Source of the DNA: a bacterium
Lineage (GTDB): Bacteria; Bacillota; Bacilli; Lactobacillales; Streptococcaceae
Direction of reading: 5' to 3'
DNA length: 64,000 bases
NCBI GenBank assembly: GCA_905221325.1
Contig: CAJNCS010000001.1
Coordinates: forward strand, 1-64,000
Positions 55,367 to 64,000 of this stretch are shown one piece after another. The notes beneath the pieces were generated by a model. That model saw only the letters and a program-made list of their open reading frames with translations. It searched no databases and was not told the origin of the DNA. Position 1 is the stretch's first letter. Each line of letters begins with the position of its first letter. The translations under genes and the position numbers were made by a program.

Positions 55367-56749
55367 TTACTGGGCTTCTGGCATCTGCCGAACATCTACG
55401 AAACGCCCTGCGATAGCCGCCGCAGCTGCCATGGCTGGACTGCAGAGATGGGTTTTAGCACCAAATCCCTGTCTATCTTCAAAGTTACGGTTGCTGGTTG
55501 AGGCACAGTGAACACCATCAGGGACCTTGTCGGGATTCATCCCTAGGCACATAGAGCAACCTGGGTCTCTCCACTCAAAGCCAGCATCTAAGAAGACCTT
55601 ATCCAAGCCCAACTTCTCAGCAGCTCGTTTGACAGGCCGAGAGCCTGGAACCACGATAGCCGTTAAGTTGGGAGCTATTTTCTTCCCTTTGACAAATCGA
55701 GCAGCCAGCTGTAAATCACTGAGACGAGCATTGGTACAAGACCCGATAAAAATATAGCCTAGCTCAATATCCGCTGGCTTTTGACCAGGCTCCAAGTTCA
55801 TGTAATGATAAGCTCGTTCATCATTCATATCCTTAATTTCTGGAAAGCTACTGTCAAAGTCGACGCCCATAGCAGGATTGGTTCCCCAGGTCACCATAGG
55901 AGCCAAGTCTGAGACATCCATCCGGATAACTTTATCATAAACAGCATCCTCATCGCTGACAAGGGTCTTCCAGTCAGCAACAGCCTCCTCAAAGTCCTCT
56001 GGAACACATTCCCTTCCCTTGAGATAATCATAGGTGGTCTGATCTGGATTCATGATCCCCATCTTAGAACCAAACTCGATGGACATATTGCAGATAGTCA
56101 TTCTCTCTTCCATGGTCAGTGCATCAATTGCTTGTCCACGATATTCCACCACATAGCCTACACCACAAGCAACGCCATACTTGGCAATCAAGGCGAGAAT
56201 GTAATCCTTGGAATAGACTCCTTTTTGAGGAACACCAGTGAATTCCACCAACATTTTCTTGGGTTTTACCTGCCAGAGTGTCTGTGTAGCAAAGACATGC
56301 TCGACCTCACTGGTCCCAATTCCAAAGGCAATTGCTCCGAAGGCTCCGTGAGTTGCTGTATGGCTGTCTCCACAGACGATGAATTTTCCTGGTTGAGTCC
56401 TGCCTGTTTCTGGTCCAACCATGTGAACGATACCTTGTTTTTCAGAACCGTGGGCCGCATGTTCAATCCCAAACTCCTCAACATTTTCAGCAAGCTTATC
56501 AATTTGGGCCTTGGAAATGACATCTCGAATATCATAGATGTTGACCGTTGGTACATTGTGGTCAAAAGTTCCAAATGTCAAGTCTGGCCGTCTCAATCTG
56601 CGACCTGCATCTCGCAATCCTTGAAAAGCCTGAGGACTGGTCACCTCGTGAATATAGTGCTGATCCACGTACATGAGTTGGGGCTGCCCTTCTTCTCCTG
56701 TGATGACATGACGGTCCCATAATTTATCAAAAATTGATTTTCCTGCCAT
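55367..56749 (-). CDS. leuC: 3-isopropylmalate dehydratase large subunit
   Basis: 460 residues of the aconitase family. The Fe-S cluster cysteines appear in [11 protein letters not shown] and [11 protein letters not shown]; the catalytic [19 protein letters not shown] is near 130. Converts 2- to 3-isopropylmalate with LeuD. Confidence 0.96.
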   Translation of the reverse strand: MAGKSIFDKLWDRHVITGEEGQPQLMYVDQHYIHEVTSPQAFQGLRDAGRRLRRPDLTFGTFDHNVPTVNIYDIRDVISKAQIDKLAENVEEFGIEHAAHGSEKQGIVHMVGPETGRTQPGKFIVCGDSHTATHGAFGAIAFGIGTSEVEHVFATQTLWQVKPKKMLVEFTGVPQKGVYSKDYILALIAKYGVACGVGYVVEYRGQAIDALTMEERMTICNMSIEFGSKMGIMNPDQTTYDYLKGRECVPEDFEEAVADWKTLVSDEDAVYDKVIRMDVSDLAPMVTWGTNPAMGVDFDSSFPEIKDMNDERAYHYMNLEPGQKPADIELGYIFIGSCTNARLSDLQLAARFVKGKKIAPNLTAIVVPGSRPVKRAAEKLGLDKVFLDAGFEWRDPGCSMCLGMNPDKVPDGVHCASTSNRNFEDRQGFGAKTHLCSPAMAAAAAIAGRFVDVRQMPEAQ

Positions 56750-56752
56750 CCA

Positions 56753-57022
56753 TTACCTCCAAATATAATATAAGGCTACTAGTGTGGTTACCATCCCGAG
56801 AAACCAAACTGTTTTAAAATACCATTTTCTAGTCTTGTGGTGAAAGGTGATACCTGCCAACCAGGCACCAAAACCACCACAAGTAAGGGCTAAAATGAGT
56901 AAGATTTTCTCTGGGATGCGCCAAGCACCTCTTCTTGCCTTGGATTTGTCAATGCCATAAATCAAGAAAATCAGCAAATTCCAAATCAAAAGGGCAAGCG
57001 TGATTCCTTCATTTATCTTCAT
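56753..57022 (-). CDS. DUF1294 family membrane protein
   Basis: 89 residues with two to three helices and the family middle GIDKSKARRGAWRIPEKILLILALTCGGFGAW. It lies between leuB and leuC, overlapping leuB by 4 nt, an unusual passenger in a biosynthetic operon that I recall in pneumococcus too. Function unknown. Confidence 0.82.
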   Translation of the reverse strand: MKINEGITLALLIWNLLIFLIYGIDKSKARRGAWRIPEKILLILALTCGGFGAWLAGITFHHKTRKWYFKTVWFLGMVTTLVALYYIWR

Positions 57023-58056
57023 AATCTTTCAATGATGGCTTCTGTCATTTCCTTGGTCGAAGCCTGTCCTCCAATATCTCTTGTTAAAATGCCAGCCGCT
57101 AAACTAGCTTCAACAGCACGCTCGATACGCTCCGCATCCTCATAACGTCCAAAGCTATCTCTTAACATCATGGCAACTGACAAAATCAGGGAAATAGGAT
57201 TGGCAATTCCTTGACCTGCAATATCAGGTGCCGAACCATGAATAGGCTCATAAAGACTTGGCCCCTTTTCAGAATGACTAGCAGATGGCATGACGCCAAG
57301 CGTGCCAGATAGAACGCTTGATTCATCAGATAGAATATCTCCGAAAAGATTCTCCGTCACGATAACATCAAACTTGGCAGGATTGGTAATCATGAGCATG
57401 GCAGCTGAGTCCACCAGCTGGTGTTCCAAGGTTACATCTGGGAAATCTTGCGCAACTTCCTCAGCTACTCTGCGCCAGAGTTTTGATGTTGCTAGAACAT
57501 TTTGCTTATCGATACTAGTAACGATTTTTCTCCGATTTCTTGCAATTTCAAATGCCTTGCGAATAATCCGCTCTACTTCTTCGTAGCTGTAGTCGTTGAT
57601 ATCACGCGCTTTTCGATCTTCAAGAATATGATCTCCAAAGTAAATCCCTCCTGTCAACTCACGCACCACGACAAAGTCCACACCAGCAATTCGTTCTGGT
57701 TTAAGTGGTGACAAATGCTTGAGACTGTCAAAGATTTTTACAGGCCGAATATTAGCATAGAGATTGAGTTCCTTACGAAGAGCCAGCAAGCCTTGTTCAG
57801 GCCGAATCGCTGCCCCATCATACTGAGGACTACCGATAGCCGCAAGGAGAATAGCATCTGCTTCTCTACATGCCTTGAGGGTTTCATCAGGTAAGGGATG
57901 CCCCACAGCATCAATACCCGCACCTCCAAAGGGGCGTCTGTCTATCTCATAGTCAAATCCTGTTTTTGAAGCTAGAGCTTCCAGAACCGCTAAACCAGCT
58001 TCCATGATTTCTGGACCGATTCCATCCCCTGCTAGAGCTACTATTTTCTTTGTCAT
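57019..58056 (-). CDS. leuB: 3-isopropylmalate dehydrogenase
   Basis: 345 residues; NAD-dependent oxidative decarboxylation giving 2-ketoisocaproate. GDGIGPEIM at the start, RPVKIF, the metal site LFGDILSDESSVLSGTLG, and HGSAPDIAGQGIANP for cofactor binding. Confidence 0.96.
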   Translation of the reverse strand: MTKKIVALAGDGIGPEIMEAGLAVLEALASKTGFDYEIDRRPFGGAGIDAVGHPLPDETLKACREADAILLAAIGSPQYDGAAIRPEQGLLALRKELNLYANIRPVKIFDSLKHLSPLKPERIAGVDFVVVRELTGGIYFGDHILEDRKARDINDYSYEEVERIIRKAFEIARNRRKIVTSIDKQNVLATSKLWRRVAEEVAQDFPDVTLEHQLVDSAAMLMITNPAKFDVIVTENLFGDILSDESSVLSGTLGVMPSASHSEKGPSLYEPIHGSAPDIAGQGIANPISLILSVAMMLRDSFGRYEDAERIERAVEASLAAGILTRDIGGQASTKEMTEAIIERL

Positions 58057-58067
58057 AGCCTTCTCCT

Positions 58068-59630
58068 TTACACACTAGGCATGTCTCGGTAGGAAACGCT
58101 GCGCCCCATCTCACCAGCATTCTCTTTTTGAACAAAGGTATTAGCATTGATATAAGCAATAGCCGAAGCCTTCAGTACATCAAAATCAAGTCCTGCCGCG
58201 TTAAAGATGGTCTCTGTATCTCTGTTTTCAACAGTAACCAAAACCCGAGCTTGGGCATCGATTCCATCTGTTACCGCGTCAATAGTGTAGGAAACCAAGC
58301 GGACGGATTGATTGAAGAACTTGTCAATGGCGTTAAAGATTGCTTCAACGGAACCTTGCCCTGTCGCATTAAATTCGACTTTTTCACCATCCATATTAGC
58401 TAGGCTAACGAGGGCTTCAATGTCATTGTCTGCATGGGTTTGAAGTTGTAAATCATCAAAGTGGAATCCTTCTGGATTTTCAACCATCGTTCCAGCTACC
58501 AGCGCTCGAATATCTGCATCTGTGATTTCTTGCTTTTTGTCCGCTAGTGCCTTGAACTTAGCAAAGAGTGGTTTGATATCCTCTTCTGTAAAATCTAGAG
58601 CCAGTTCTCTTAGTTTTTCAACAAAGGCATGGCGACCAGACAATTTTCCAAGCGGAAGACTATTACTCTTAACACCGACTAATTCAGGTGTGATGATCTC
58701 ATAAGTGAGAGGATTTTTAAGAACCCCATCTTGGTGAATACCAGACTCGTGAGAAAAGGCATTTCCACCGACGACAGCTTTATTTTTAGGAACTGGAATA
58801 CCTGAGAAGCGAGAAACCATTTCTGACGTATTGATGGTTTCGTTTAGGACAATACTGGTTTCTGCTTGGTAGTAATCTTGACGAATATTGAGTGCCACTG
58901 CTATTTCTTCAAGGGCTGCATTGCCTGCTCGCTCCCCGATACCATTGATGGTTCCTTCGACTCGTCCTGCTCCATTCTTGACAGCAGAAAGGCTGTTAGC
59001 CACTGCCATTCCGAGGTCATCATGACAGTGAGGCGAATAGATGATCTGACGATCGGTCTTGACATTCTCAATCAAGTGCTTAAAGATGGCACCATATTCC
59101 TCTGGCGTGGTAAATCCTACTGTGTCTGGGATATTGATATAAGACGCCCCTGCATCGACCGCTGTTTGAACGACTTGCAAGAGGAAATCCTGCTCTGTTC
59201 TGGTCGCATCCTCTGGAGAAAATTCGACCACTTCAAACTTAGAGCGCGCATAGGAAACATGCTCCTTAATAGCTTCTAAAATCTCTTCCTTGCTCTTATT
59301 GAGCTTATACTTGCGGTGAATCGGACTGGTAGCGATAAAGACATGAACCTGTGGATACTTGGCATCCTTAAGCGCCTCGTAACAAGCATCTATATCAGAC
59401 TTGACCGAACGTGCCAAACCAGTCACAGCAGTTTTCTTTAAGACCTTGGCAATTTCCTGAACTGCCAAAAATGAATCTGGACTCGCTGCCGGAAAACCAG
59501 CTTCGATGGCTGAAATGCCCCATTTCTCCAGCTGTCTTGCGATGGCAACCTTTTCCTTGATTGAAAAATTAACACCTGGTGTCTGCTCACCATCACGGAG
59601 ACTGGTGTCTAGAAACTCAACTTTACGCAT
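58068..59630 (-). CDS. leuA: 2-isopropylmalate synthase
   Basis: 520 residues; condenses acetyl-CoA with 2-ketoisovalerate. HMGL-like TIM barrel with [12 protein letters not shown] (about 11-22) and the metal-binding [14 protein letters not shown]-terminal LeuA regulatory domain (about 385-505) for leucine feedback. First gene of leuABC-DUF1294-D; preceded by an attenuator and a CodY box. Confidence 0.96.
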   Translation of the reverse strand: MRKVEFLDTSLRDGEQTPGVNFSIKEKVAIARQLEKWGISAIEAGFPAASPDSFLAVQEIAKVLKKTAVTGLARSVKSDIDACYEALKDAKYPQVHVFIATSPIHRKYKLNKSKEEILEAIKEHVSYARSKFEVVEFSPEDATRTEQDFLLQVVQTAVDAGASYINIPDTVGFTTPEEYGAIFKHLIENVKTDRQIIYSPHCHDDLGMAVANSLSAVKNGAGRVEGTINGIGERAGNAALEEIAVALNIRQDYYQAETSIVLNETINTSEMVSRFSGIPVPKNKAVVGGNAFSHESGIHQDGVLKNPLTYEIITPELVGVKSNSLPLGKLSGRHAFVEKLRELALDFTEEDIKPLFAKFKALADKKQEITDADIRALVAGTMVENPEGFHFDDLQLQTHADNDIEALVSLANMDGEKVEFNATGQGSVEAIFNAIDKFFNQSVRLVSYTIDAVTDGIDAQARVLVTVENRDTETIFNAAGLDFDVLKASAIAYINANTFVQKENAGEMGRSVSYRDMPSV

Positions 59631-59658
59631 GAAAATTCCCCCTTCAAAATTTCAGTAT

Positions 59659-59713
59659 AGAAAAAACATCTCGCTCAGAAACCCAAGCGAGATGTTGATT
59701 TACTCCCGCTTGG
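59659..59713 (-). promoter_or_regulatory. leu attenuator (terminator and antiterminator)
   Basis: Terminator: AACATCTCGCT pairs with AGCGAGATGTT (59686-59696 with 59665-59675), followed by TTTTTT. Antiterminator: CCAAGCGGGAG (59703-59713) pairs with CTCGCTTGG (59682-59691 region) and would disrupt it. Confidence 0.82.
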
Positions 59714-59741
59714 TAAGCCAAACAGGACTAATGCTTCTGCA

Positions 59742-59795
59742 CTAGCCCGAGTACCTCAACAACAAAGCAAATTGATTAAACTTAGCTGTTTTCAT
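59742..59795 (-). CDS. leu leader peptide (17 residues)
   Basis: MKTAKFNQFALLLRYSG, with three consecutive TTG leucine codons. SD AAAGGAG about 10 bp upstream. Ribosome stalling at the Leu codons when charged tRNA-Leu is scarce would favour the antiterminator, as in classical attenuation. Confidence 0.85.
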   Translation of the reverse strand: MKTAKFNQFALLLRYSG

Positions 59796-59831
59796 GTTTG
59801 ACTTACTCCTTTGTTTGATATCTTGTTAAGT

Positions 59832-59860
59832 ATTTTAGCATAGGAAAAATCTCTTGTCAA
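59832..59860 (-). promoter_or_regulatory. leu operon promoter
   Basis: TTGACA (59860-59855), 17-bp spacer, TAAAAT (59837-59832). Confidence 0.85.
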
Positions 59861-59872
59861 GAAAAAATCCAA

Positions 59873-59887
59873 TATTTTCTGAAAATT
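59873..59887. promoter_or_regulatory. CodY box upstream of leu
   Basis: TATTTTCTGAAAATT matches the CodY consensus AATTTTCWGAAAATT at 14 of 15 positions, 12 bp upstream of the -35. Confidence 0.75.
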
Positions 59888-59944
59888 TCTTCAGTAAAGA
59901 ATATTTTGCTAATTGAAAGTATTTGAAAGCTCAAGTAACTTTTC

Positions 59945-60601
59945 TTATTTTTTCCCAGTTAAGTTCCAACTTCTTTCGATGAGTTCTAACACCTCTTCAT
60001 CTAGCAAACTATCATCAAGCGCCAGACTAAGCCAGTAGCGTTTGTTCATATGGAAGGCTGGATAAATGCCCTTTTGTGAAAGCAAGTCAGCTACTTGGTC
60101 GTGTTTGAGGTTAACTGCTTCGACTAGCCCTTCTCTCCCCTTATCTAACTTATCCCATGGAATTCTCATCAAAACAGCATACCACTTTTGATTGCCTTCA
60201 TGACGCAATACAGCTGTATCAGGCGATTTCTCCCAAAGATACTCCAACTGATTACCATACTTTTCCTGAACCTTATCCATGATACGCTTAGTCTGAGGAC
60301 AGATAAAATCCTGCACATCAAAACAAGCCTTCCGAATCTCGTAGAGAATCTCCAAACAAGCCTCACGGACACTTGCAACAAAGCTTCCTGTCATACTTTC
60401 CATATGGACTTGAGGATAGAGGTCACCCGTTTCCTGGTCAAAAACCTGAAAGCTCACATTATCAGGAGTGATGGAGAGTGTCATGAAAAATTCACCCTGC
60501 AAAATCTGGCAACTATAAGTCCAGAATTCCTCATTTTCTACAAAACCATAGGCATGGGCTTTTTCTTTATTAAACTGATAGGAGTTAAAAATTTCAAACA
60601 T
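59945..60601 (-). CDS. MmcQ/YjbR-family protein
   Basis: 218 residues. The C-terminal half (about 105-215) looks like the MmcQ/YjbR (CyaY-like) domain: WYAVLMRIPWDKLDK...VNLKHDQVADLL...YPAFHMNKRYWLSLAL. The N-terminal half is a less typical extension. Some family members bind DNA. No clear SD before the ATG at 60601; start uncertain. Confidence 0.7.
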   Translation of the reverse strand: MFEIFNSYQFNKEKAHAYGFVENEEFWTYSCQILQGEFFMTLSITPDNVSFQVFDQETGDLYPQVHMESMTGSFVASVREACLEILYEIRKACFDVQDFICPQTKRIMDKVQEKYGNQLEYLWEKSPDTAVLRHEGNQKWYAVLMRIPWDKLDKGREGLVEAVNLKHDQVADLLSQKGIYPAFHMNKRYWLSLALDDSLLDEEVLELIERSWNLTGKK

Positions 60602-60606
60602 AAGTG

Positions 60607-60632
60607 AAAACTGCTACCAAAAGCTAGCAGTT
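60607..60632 (-). terminator. Hairpin upstream of the MmcQ gene
   Basis: AACTGCTA/TAGCAGTT (8 bp), then TTTTC on the minus strand, 37 bp after nothing but the cutC stop; probably its terminator, though the T-run is short. Confidence 0.55.
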
Positions 60633-60644
60633 CCTTTCTATTTT

Positions 60645-61277
60645 TTAAAAGACAACCTTAGTTCCATGCAATTGTGTCACACCCAACTGGTCGATAAAGG
60701 TTTGACGGTTGTCCAAGTCAATCCCCCCACCTGGTAGAATTTCAATTTTACCAGCTGCATGTTTCAAAATTCTGTGATAATGAGCAAAACGTTTCTCTAG
60801 CGAGTCCCCAGAAACTCCAGCACGAATTAGGATACGGTTAACACCAGCTTGGCTGAGCCAGTCAATAGCTTGCAACTGGTCTTCATCACTCAATTCATCA
60901 AAGGCCATGTGAAAGACAATTTCCATTCCTTTAGATGCGGCAATCAGCTTCTCAAGATTAGCCTTATCCAACTTCTTATCGGCAGTCAATGCCCCAAAAA
61001 CTACTCCTTGACTTCCAGCCTGAGCAGTCAAACGAATGTCTTCTAGCATAATCGCAATTTCCACATCATTATAGACAAAGTCGCCACCACGGGGACGAAT
61101 CATGGTCATAATGGTGCTATCGTAGTTAGCAGCCAATTCAACAGCCACCTTAGTTACGCCATAGCTTGGTGTTGTCCCACCAACTGCTAGATTGTCACAA
61201 AGTTCGATTCGACGAGCTCCAGCCTGCATCGCTTTTTCAAGCAAGGTCACATTTTCAGCACAAAATTCGTAAATCAT
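60645..61277 (-). CDS. cutC: CutC-family protein
   Basis: 210 residues, TIM-barrel protein with ARRIELCDNLAVGGTTPSYG and MIRPRGGDFVYND near the start and GGGIDLDN near the end. Long called a copper homeostasis protein, but the copper role is doubtful. Slightly shorter than E. coli CutC. Extended -10 TGATATAAT at 61308-61313; SD AAGGAG. Confidence 0.88.
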   Translation of the reverse strand: MIYEFCAENVTLLEKAMQAGARRIELCDNLAVGGTTPSYGVTKVAVELAANYDSTIMTMIRPRGGDFVYNDVEIAIMLEDIRLTAQAGSQGVVFGALTADKKLDKANLEKLIAASKGMEIVFHMAFDELSDEDQLQAIDWLSQAGVNRILIRAGVSGDSLEKRFAHYHRILKHAAGKIEILPGGGIDLDNRQTFIDQLGVTQLHGTKVVF

Positions 61278-61369
61278 TTGATTCTCCTTGATGTTTTCTT
61301 TGAATTTATTATATCATATTATTTTAAATATGCTTTCATTTTTATCAAGGCAAATAACTACTATTTTAA

Positions 61370-61729
61370 CTATTCTTTGTCAGGAATGACTTTAAAGAGA
61401 TAGTAGGTGATAAAGACAGTCAAGGCTCCCAGACCGATTTTGACTGGCAAAAGAGAAGCAAAATAAATAGAAATTCCCATCAAGATATAGATAGATACGA
61501 TGATTTTTTTCTTGCGTTCTCGCGCTATTGACTTGGTTTCCCGAAAATCAGCTACATAGGTCTGATAGAGCTTGGTATGATAAAGCCAGTCTTCAAAACG
61601 CTTAGAAGATTTTGAAAAGCAAGCGATAGACAGCAAAAGAAAGGGAGTTGTCGGCAAGAGCGGCAGGACAACACCAACAAGAGCTAGAGCCAAAGAAATA
61701 AAACCAAAACTAAGATAAATAAAGCGCAT
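61370..61729 (-). CDS. DUF454 (YbaN-like) inner-membrane protein
   Basis: 119 residues with three helices, and the family core GVVLPLLPTTPFLLLSIACFSKSSKRFEDWLYHTKLYQTY near 20-60. Function unknown. Ends about 92 bp before cutC. Confidence 0.85.
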   Translation of the reverse strand: MRFIYLSFGFISLALALVGVVLPLLPTTPFLLLSIACFSKSSKRFEDWLYHTKLYQTYVADFRETKSIARERKKKIIVSIYILMGISIYFASLLPVKIGLGALTVFITYYLFKVIPDKE

Positions 61730-61796
61730 GTCTTCTCCTAATAAAATAATCTTCTACTAGTTTCCCACAAAATGAGGAAATTTGTCAAGCTTAAAC

Positions 61797-61832
61797 TAAA
61801 AAGAGCCTGAAATTCATTTTCAGGACTCTTCA
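61797..61832 (-). terminator. Terminator of topA
   Basis: AAGAG-CCTGAAA pairs with TTTCAGG-CTCTT (one bulged T), followed on the minus strand by TTTTTAG. Confidence 0.88.
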
Positions 61833-61834
61833 TT

Positions 61835-63922
61835 TTATTTAATCTTTTCCTCTTCGTAGTCGCCATTACTACATACAACCTGCTTGCCTCCACCACGGAC
61901 TTTTTTCTCCACAAGGAAGTGTCCGCATTTTGGACAGTCACGGCCAATTGGTTTGTCCCAGGAAGTAAATTCACATTCTGGATAGCGATTGCAACCATAG
62001 AAAATACGATTGCGCTTGGTTTTACGTTCGATGATTTGTCCCTGATGACAGCTCGGACACTCGACTCCAATCTCTTTGACAATCGCTTGTGTGTGACGGC
62101 AGTCCGGGAAATTGCTACAAGCATAGAATTTACCAAAACGACCGAGCTTAATCACCATCGGACTACCACAGACTTCACAGTCAAATCCAGCTGGTTCATC
62201 CTTGATCTGAATTTTTTCCATTTCTGCTTCAGCCTTGGCTACTTCTTTAGAGAATGGTTTGTAAAAGGCGTCAATGACCCGTTGCCACTGCTCTTTTCCA
62301 ACTTCGACATCATCCAGTTTTCCTTCCATCTCAGCTGTGAAGGTCACATTGACAATGTCAGGGAAGTATTCAACGATGAGCTTATTAACAATTTCACCCA
62401 ACTCTGTTGGTTCAAAACGTTTTGCTGCTAGACGAACGTAGTAACGTTTTTGGATGGTTTCAATGGTCGGAGCGTAAGTTGACGGACGTCCAACCCCATT
62501 TTCTTCCAAGGTCTTGATAAGAGTCGCTTCCGAATAGCGAGCAGGTGGTTGAGTGAAATGCTGTTCTGGCTTGCTATTGACCTGCTTGACCACATCTCCT
62601 ACTGCCATATCTGGCAACATCTTGTTCTTGTCAGAGTCATTGTAAATAGCAAGATATCCATCAAACTTAACTTGGCTTCCATTTGCCGCAAACTGAACCC
62701 CATTTTGAGATAGCTTAACAGCCATGGTATCAAAGATAGCAGGTGTCATCTGGCTAGCCACAAAACGGTTCCAGATAAGGGTATAGAGCTTGAGCTGGTC
62801 TTTGTCCAAGTACTTAGCGATACTTTCAGGTGTGTTAAAGACGCTAGATGGACGAATGGCTTCGTGGGCATCTTGAGCACCTGAGGCATTCTTGACCTTG
62901 CTACCATGCTTGGAATACTTGCTACCAAAACGGTCGTTAATGTAGCTTGCAGCTTCGTTCTGAGCTACTGGACTAATACGAGTCGAGTCTGTACGCATAT
63001 AGGTAATCAAACCTTGCACACCTGATCCGATATTGATCCCTTCATAGAGCTGTTGAGCCACCATCATGGTCTTTCGAGTACGGAAATTAATTTTGTTAGC
63101 AGCATCCATCTGCATGGTTGAAGTCGTATAAGGTAGGGGCGCATTGCGTTTGCGTTCTTTCTTATCTACCTGGTCTACTGTGAAATCTTTACTAGTCAAA
63201 TGGGACAAGACTTCTTTGACTTCTTCGTTGGTGGTCAATTTCATCTTTTTGCCATTCATGCCATAGAATGAAGCTTGAAATTGCTTGGTTCCCTTCTTAA
63301 AAACACCATCAATTGTCCAGTATTCTTCCGGTTGGAAGGCATTGATTTCATTTTCACGGTCAATAATGAGCTTAAGGGCAACAGACTGCACGCGTCCTGC
63401 TGATAAGCCCTTCTTGACCTTTTTCCACAAAATTGGCGAAATTGAATAGCCTACCAAGCGGTCTAAGACACGACGAGCTTGTTGGGCATCGACCAAGTCC
63501 ATGTCAATCTTGCGTGGTTCTTTAAAGGCATTTTTTACCGCGTCTTTGGTGATTTCATTAAAGACCACACGGTTGGCATCATTTTCATCCAAGTTGAGAA
63601 TGTGAGCCAAATGCCAGGAAATCGCTTCTCCTTCACGGTCCGGGTCACTCGCCAGAAAGACTTTATTGGCCTTTTTGGCTTCTTTTTTCAGATCATTGAT
63701 GAGAGGACCTTTGCCTCGGATATTGATATACTGCGGTTCATAGTTATTTTCAATGTCGACTGACATACTGGATTTCTTCAAATCACGGATATGCCCGACA
63801 CTGGCTAGAACCTTGTAATTTCTGCCTAGATATTTCTCAATCGTTTTCGCTTTAGCAGGCGACTCCACGATGACTAGATTTTTTTTAACTGTTGATTTTT
63901 TCTTCTTTGTTGCCGTAGCCAC
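61835..63922 (-). CDS. topA: DNA topoisomerase I
   Basis: Relaxes negative supercoils. TOPRIM domain ([33 protein letters not shown]), active-site Tyr in [14 protein letters not shown], and three C-terminal zinc ribbons ([11 protein letters not shown]...CSNFPDC; CPSCHQG...; CPKCGHFL). I start at the GTG 63922, behind AAAGGTGTG, giving 695 residues, the length I expect; an ATG 18 bp upstream is in frame. Consensus promoter upstream. Confidence 0.96.
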   Translation of the reverse strand: MATATKKKKSTVKKNLVIVESPAKAKTIEKYLGRNYKVLASVGHIRDLKKSSMSVDIENNYEPQYINIRGKGPLINDLKKEAKKANKVFLASDPDREGEAISWHLAHILNLDENDANRVVFNEITKDAVKNAFKEPRKIDMDLVDAQQARRVLDRLVGYSISPILWKKVKKGLSAGRVQSVALKLIIDRENEINAFQPEEYWTIDGVFKKGTKQFQASFYGMNGKKMKLTTNEEVKEVLSHLTSKDFTVDQVDKKERKRNAPLPYTTSTMQMDAANKINFRTRKTMMVAQQLYEGINIGSGVQGLITYMRTDSTRISPVAQNEAASYINDRFGSKYSKHGSKVKNASGAQDAHEAIRPSSVFNTPESIAKYLDKDQLKLYTLIWNRFVASQMTPAIFDTMAVKLSQNGVQFAANGSQVKFDGYLAIYNDSDKNKMLPDMAVGDVVKQVNSKPEQHFTQPPARYSEATLIKTLEENGVGRPSTYAPTIETIQKRYYVRLAAKRFEPTELGEIVNKLIVEYFPDIVNVTFTAEMEGKLDDVEVGKEQWQRVIDAFYKPFSKEVAKAEAEMEKIQIKDEPAGFDCEVCGSPMVIKLGRFGKFYACSNFPDCRHTQAIVKEIGVECPSCHQGQIIERKTKRNRIFYGCNRYPECEFTSWDKPIGRDCPKCGHFLVEKKVRGGGKQVVCSNGDYEEEKIK

Positions 63923-63957
63923 ACTATCACACCTTTTCAAAGTAATAAACTTTATAA

Positions 63958-63986
63958 AGTGTAAACCATTTTTCTATAGCTGTCAA
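63958..63986 (-). promoter_or_regulatory. topA promoter
   Basis: TTGACA (63986-63981), 17-bp spacer, TACACT (63963-63958). AT-rich downstream bases suit a supercoiling-sensitive promoter. Confidence 0.75.
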
Positions 63987-64000
63987 GACCTAACTCCTAT

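Noticed and set aside
56132..56722. 196-codon open frame opposite leuC
   Set aside because: Antisense to conserved aconitase-fold sequence, no SD, no motif.
59631..59830. T-box riboswitch for leucine
   Set aside because: No T-box consensus (AGGGTGG-type) sequence; the leader peptide and hairpins explain the control better.
1..64000. CRISPR arrays, BOX/RUP pneumococcal repeats, prophage or intact transposase genes
   Set aside because: I looked for regularly spaced repeats, the known BOX-A start, and phage or transposase motifs and saw none.

Overview
The window looks like chromosome from a Mitis-group Streptococcus (S. mitis/oralis/pneumoniae lineage). DNA is AT-rich, promoters are typical sigma-A (often with an extended -10 TGn), Shine-Dalgarno (SD) sites are strong AAGGAG types, and nearly every housekeeping protein closely resembles its pneumococcal counterpart as I remember it (pta, relQ, rex, coaB, smc, topA and others). 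No replication origin, rRNA operon, prophage or CRISPR array is visible. There is one tRNA gene, tRNA-Arg(CCG).

Layout. 1-9 kb: the relQ-nadK-rluD-pta operon (minus strand), divergent from a CYTH phosphatase, prs and a cysteine desulfurase; then rex, with a likely autoregulatory Rex operator, a glutamine amidotransferase and radC. 9-17 kb: pcrA, fhs, and cofactor genes (coaB, coaC, a pantothenate-type ECF S component, then niaX-niaR with a probable NiaR operator), then mutX. 17-21.7 kb: a minus-strand accessory stretch of small membrane proteins containing a decayed segmental duplication, two GNAT acetyltransferases and a flavodoxin-fold oxidoreductase whose 3' end copies the end of uvrB. 21.7-31.5 kb: uvrB, the glutamine-type transporter glnPH/glnQ, zwf, ftsY, two Cof-type HAD phosphatases and a VIT-family transporter. 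31.5-37.4 kb: two divergent antimicrobial-peptide systems, a BceAB-type transporter preceded by a 36-residue ORF and a BceR-type box, and a DUF1430 membrane protein plus ABC ATPase of the lactococcin-972 type with no bacteriocin gene in sight. 37.4-42.4 kb: a PspC-domain protein, SprT, tex, and a three-gene metal-linked operon. 42.4-43.7 kb: a gene-poor stretch with a well-formed transcription unit for a 16-residue aromatic peptide and a decayed Doc toxin-antitoxin pair. 43.7-50.4 kb: ribF, smc, rnc, the tRNA and guaC with a structured leader. 50.4-53.9 kb: McrBC restriction genes with a 16-bp perfect inverted repeat upstream. 54-60 kb: leuABCD, controlled by a leader-peptide attenuator and a CodY box. 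60-64 kb: an MmcQ/YjbR-like protein, cutC, a DUF454 membrane protein and topA.

The most notable new-looking items are the 16-residue peptide gene; the small ORF and BceR box of the BceAB operon; the mutually exclusive hairpins over the ribosome-binding site of the DUF1430 gene; three genes (coaB, tex, ribF) whose -10 box sits exactly where a leaderless mRNA would start; the guaC leader; a probable internal start in mcrB; and the repeats that record how the accessory stretch next to uvrB and mutX was rearranged. All family names rest on my own reading of motifs, without database searches.
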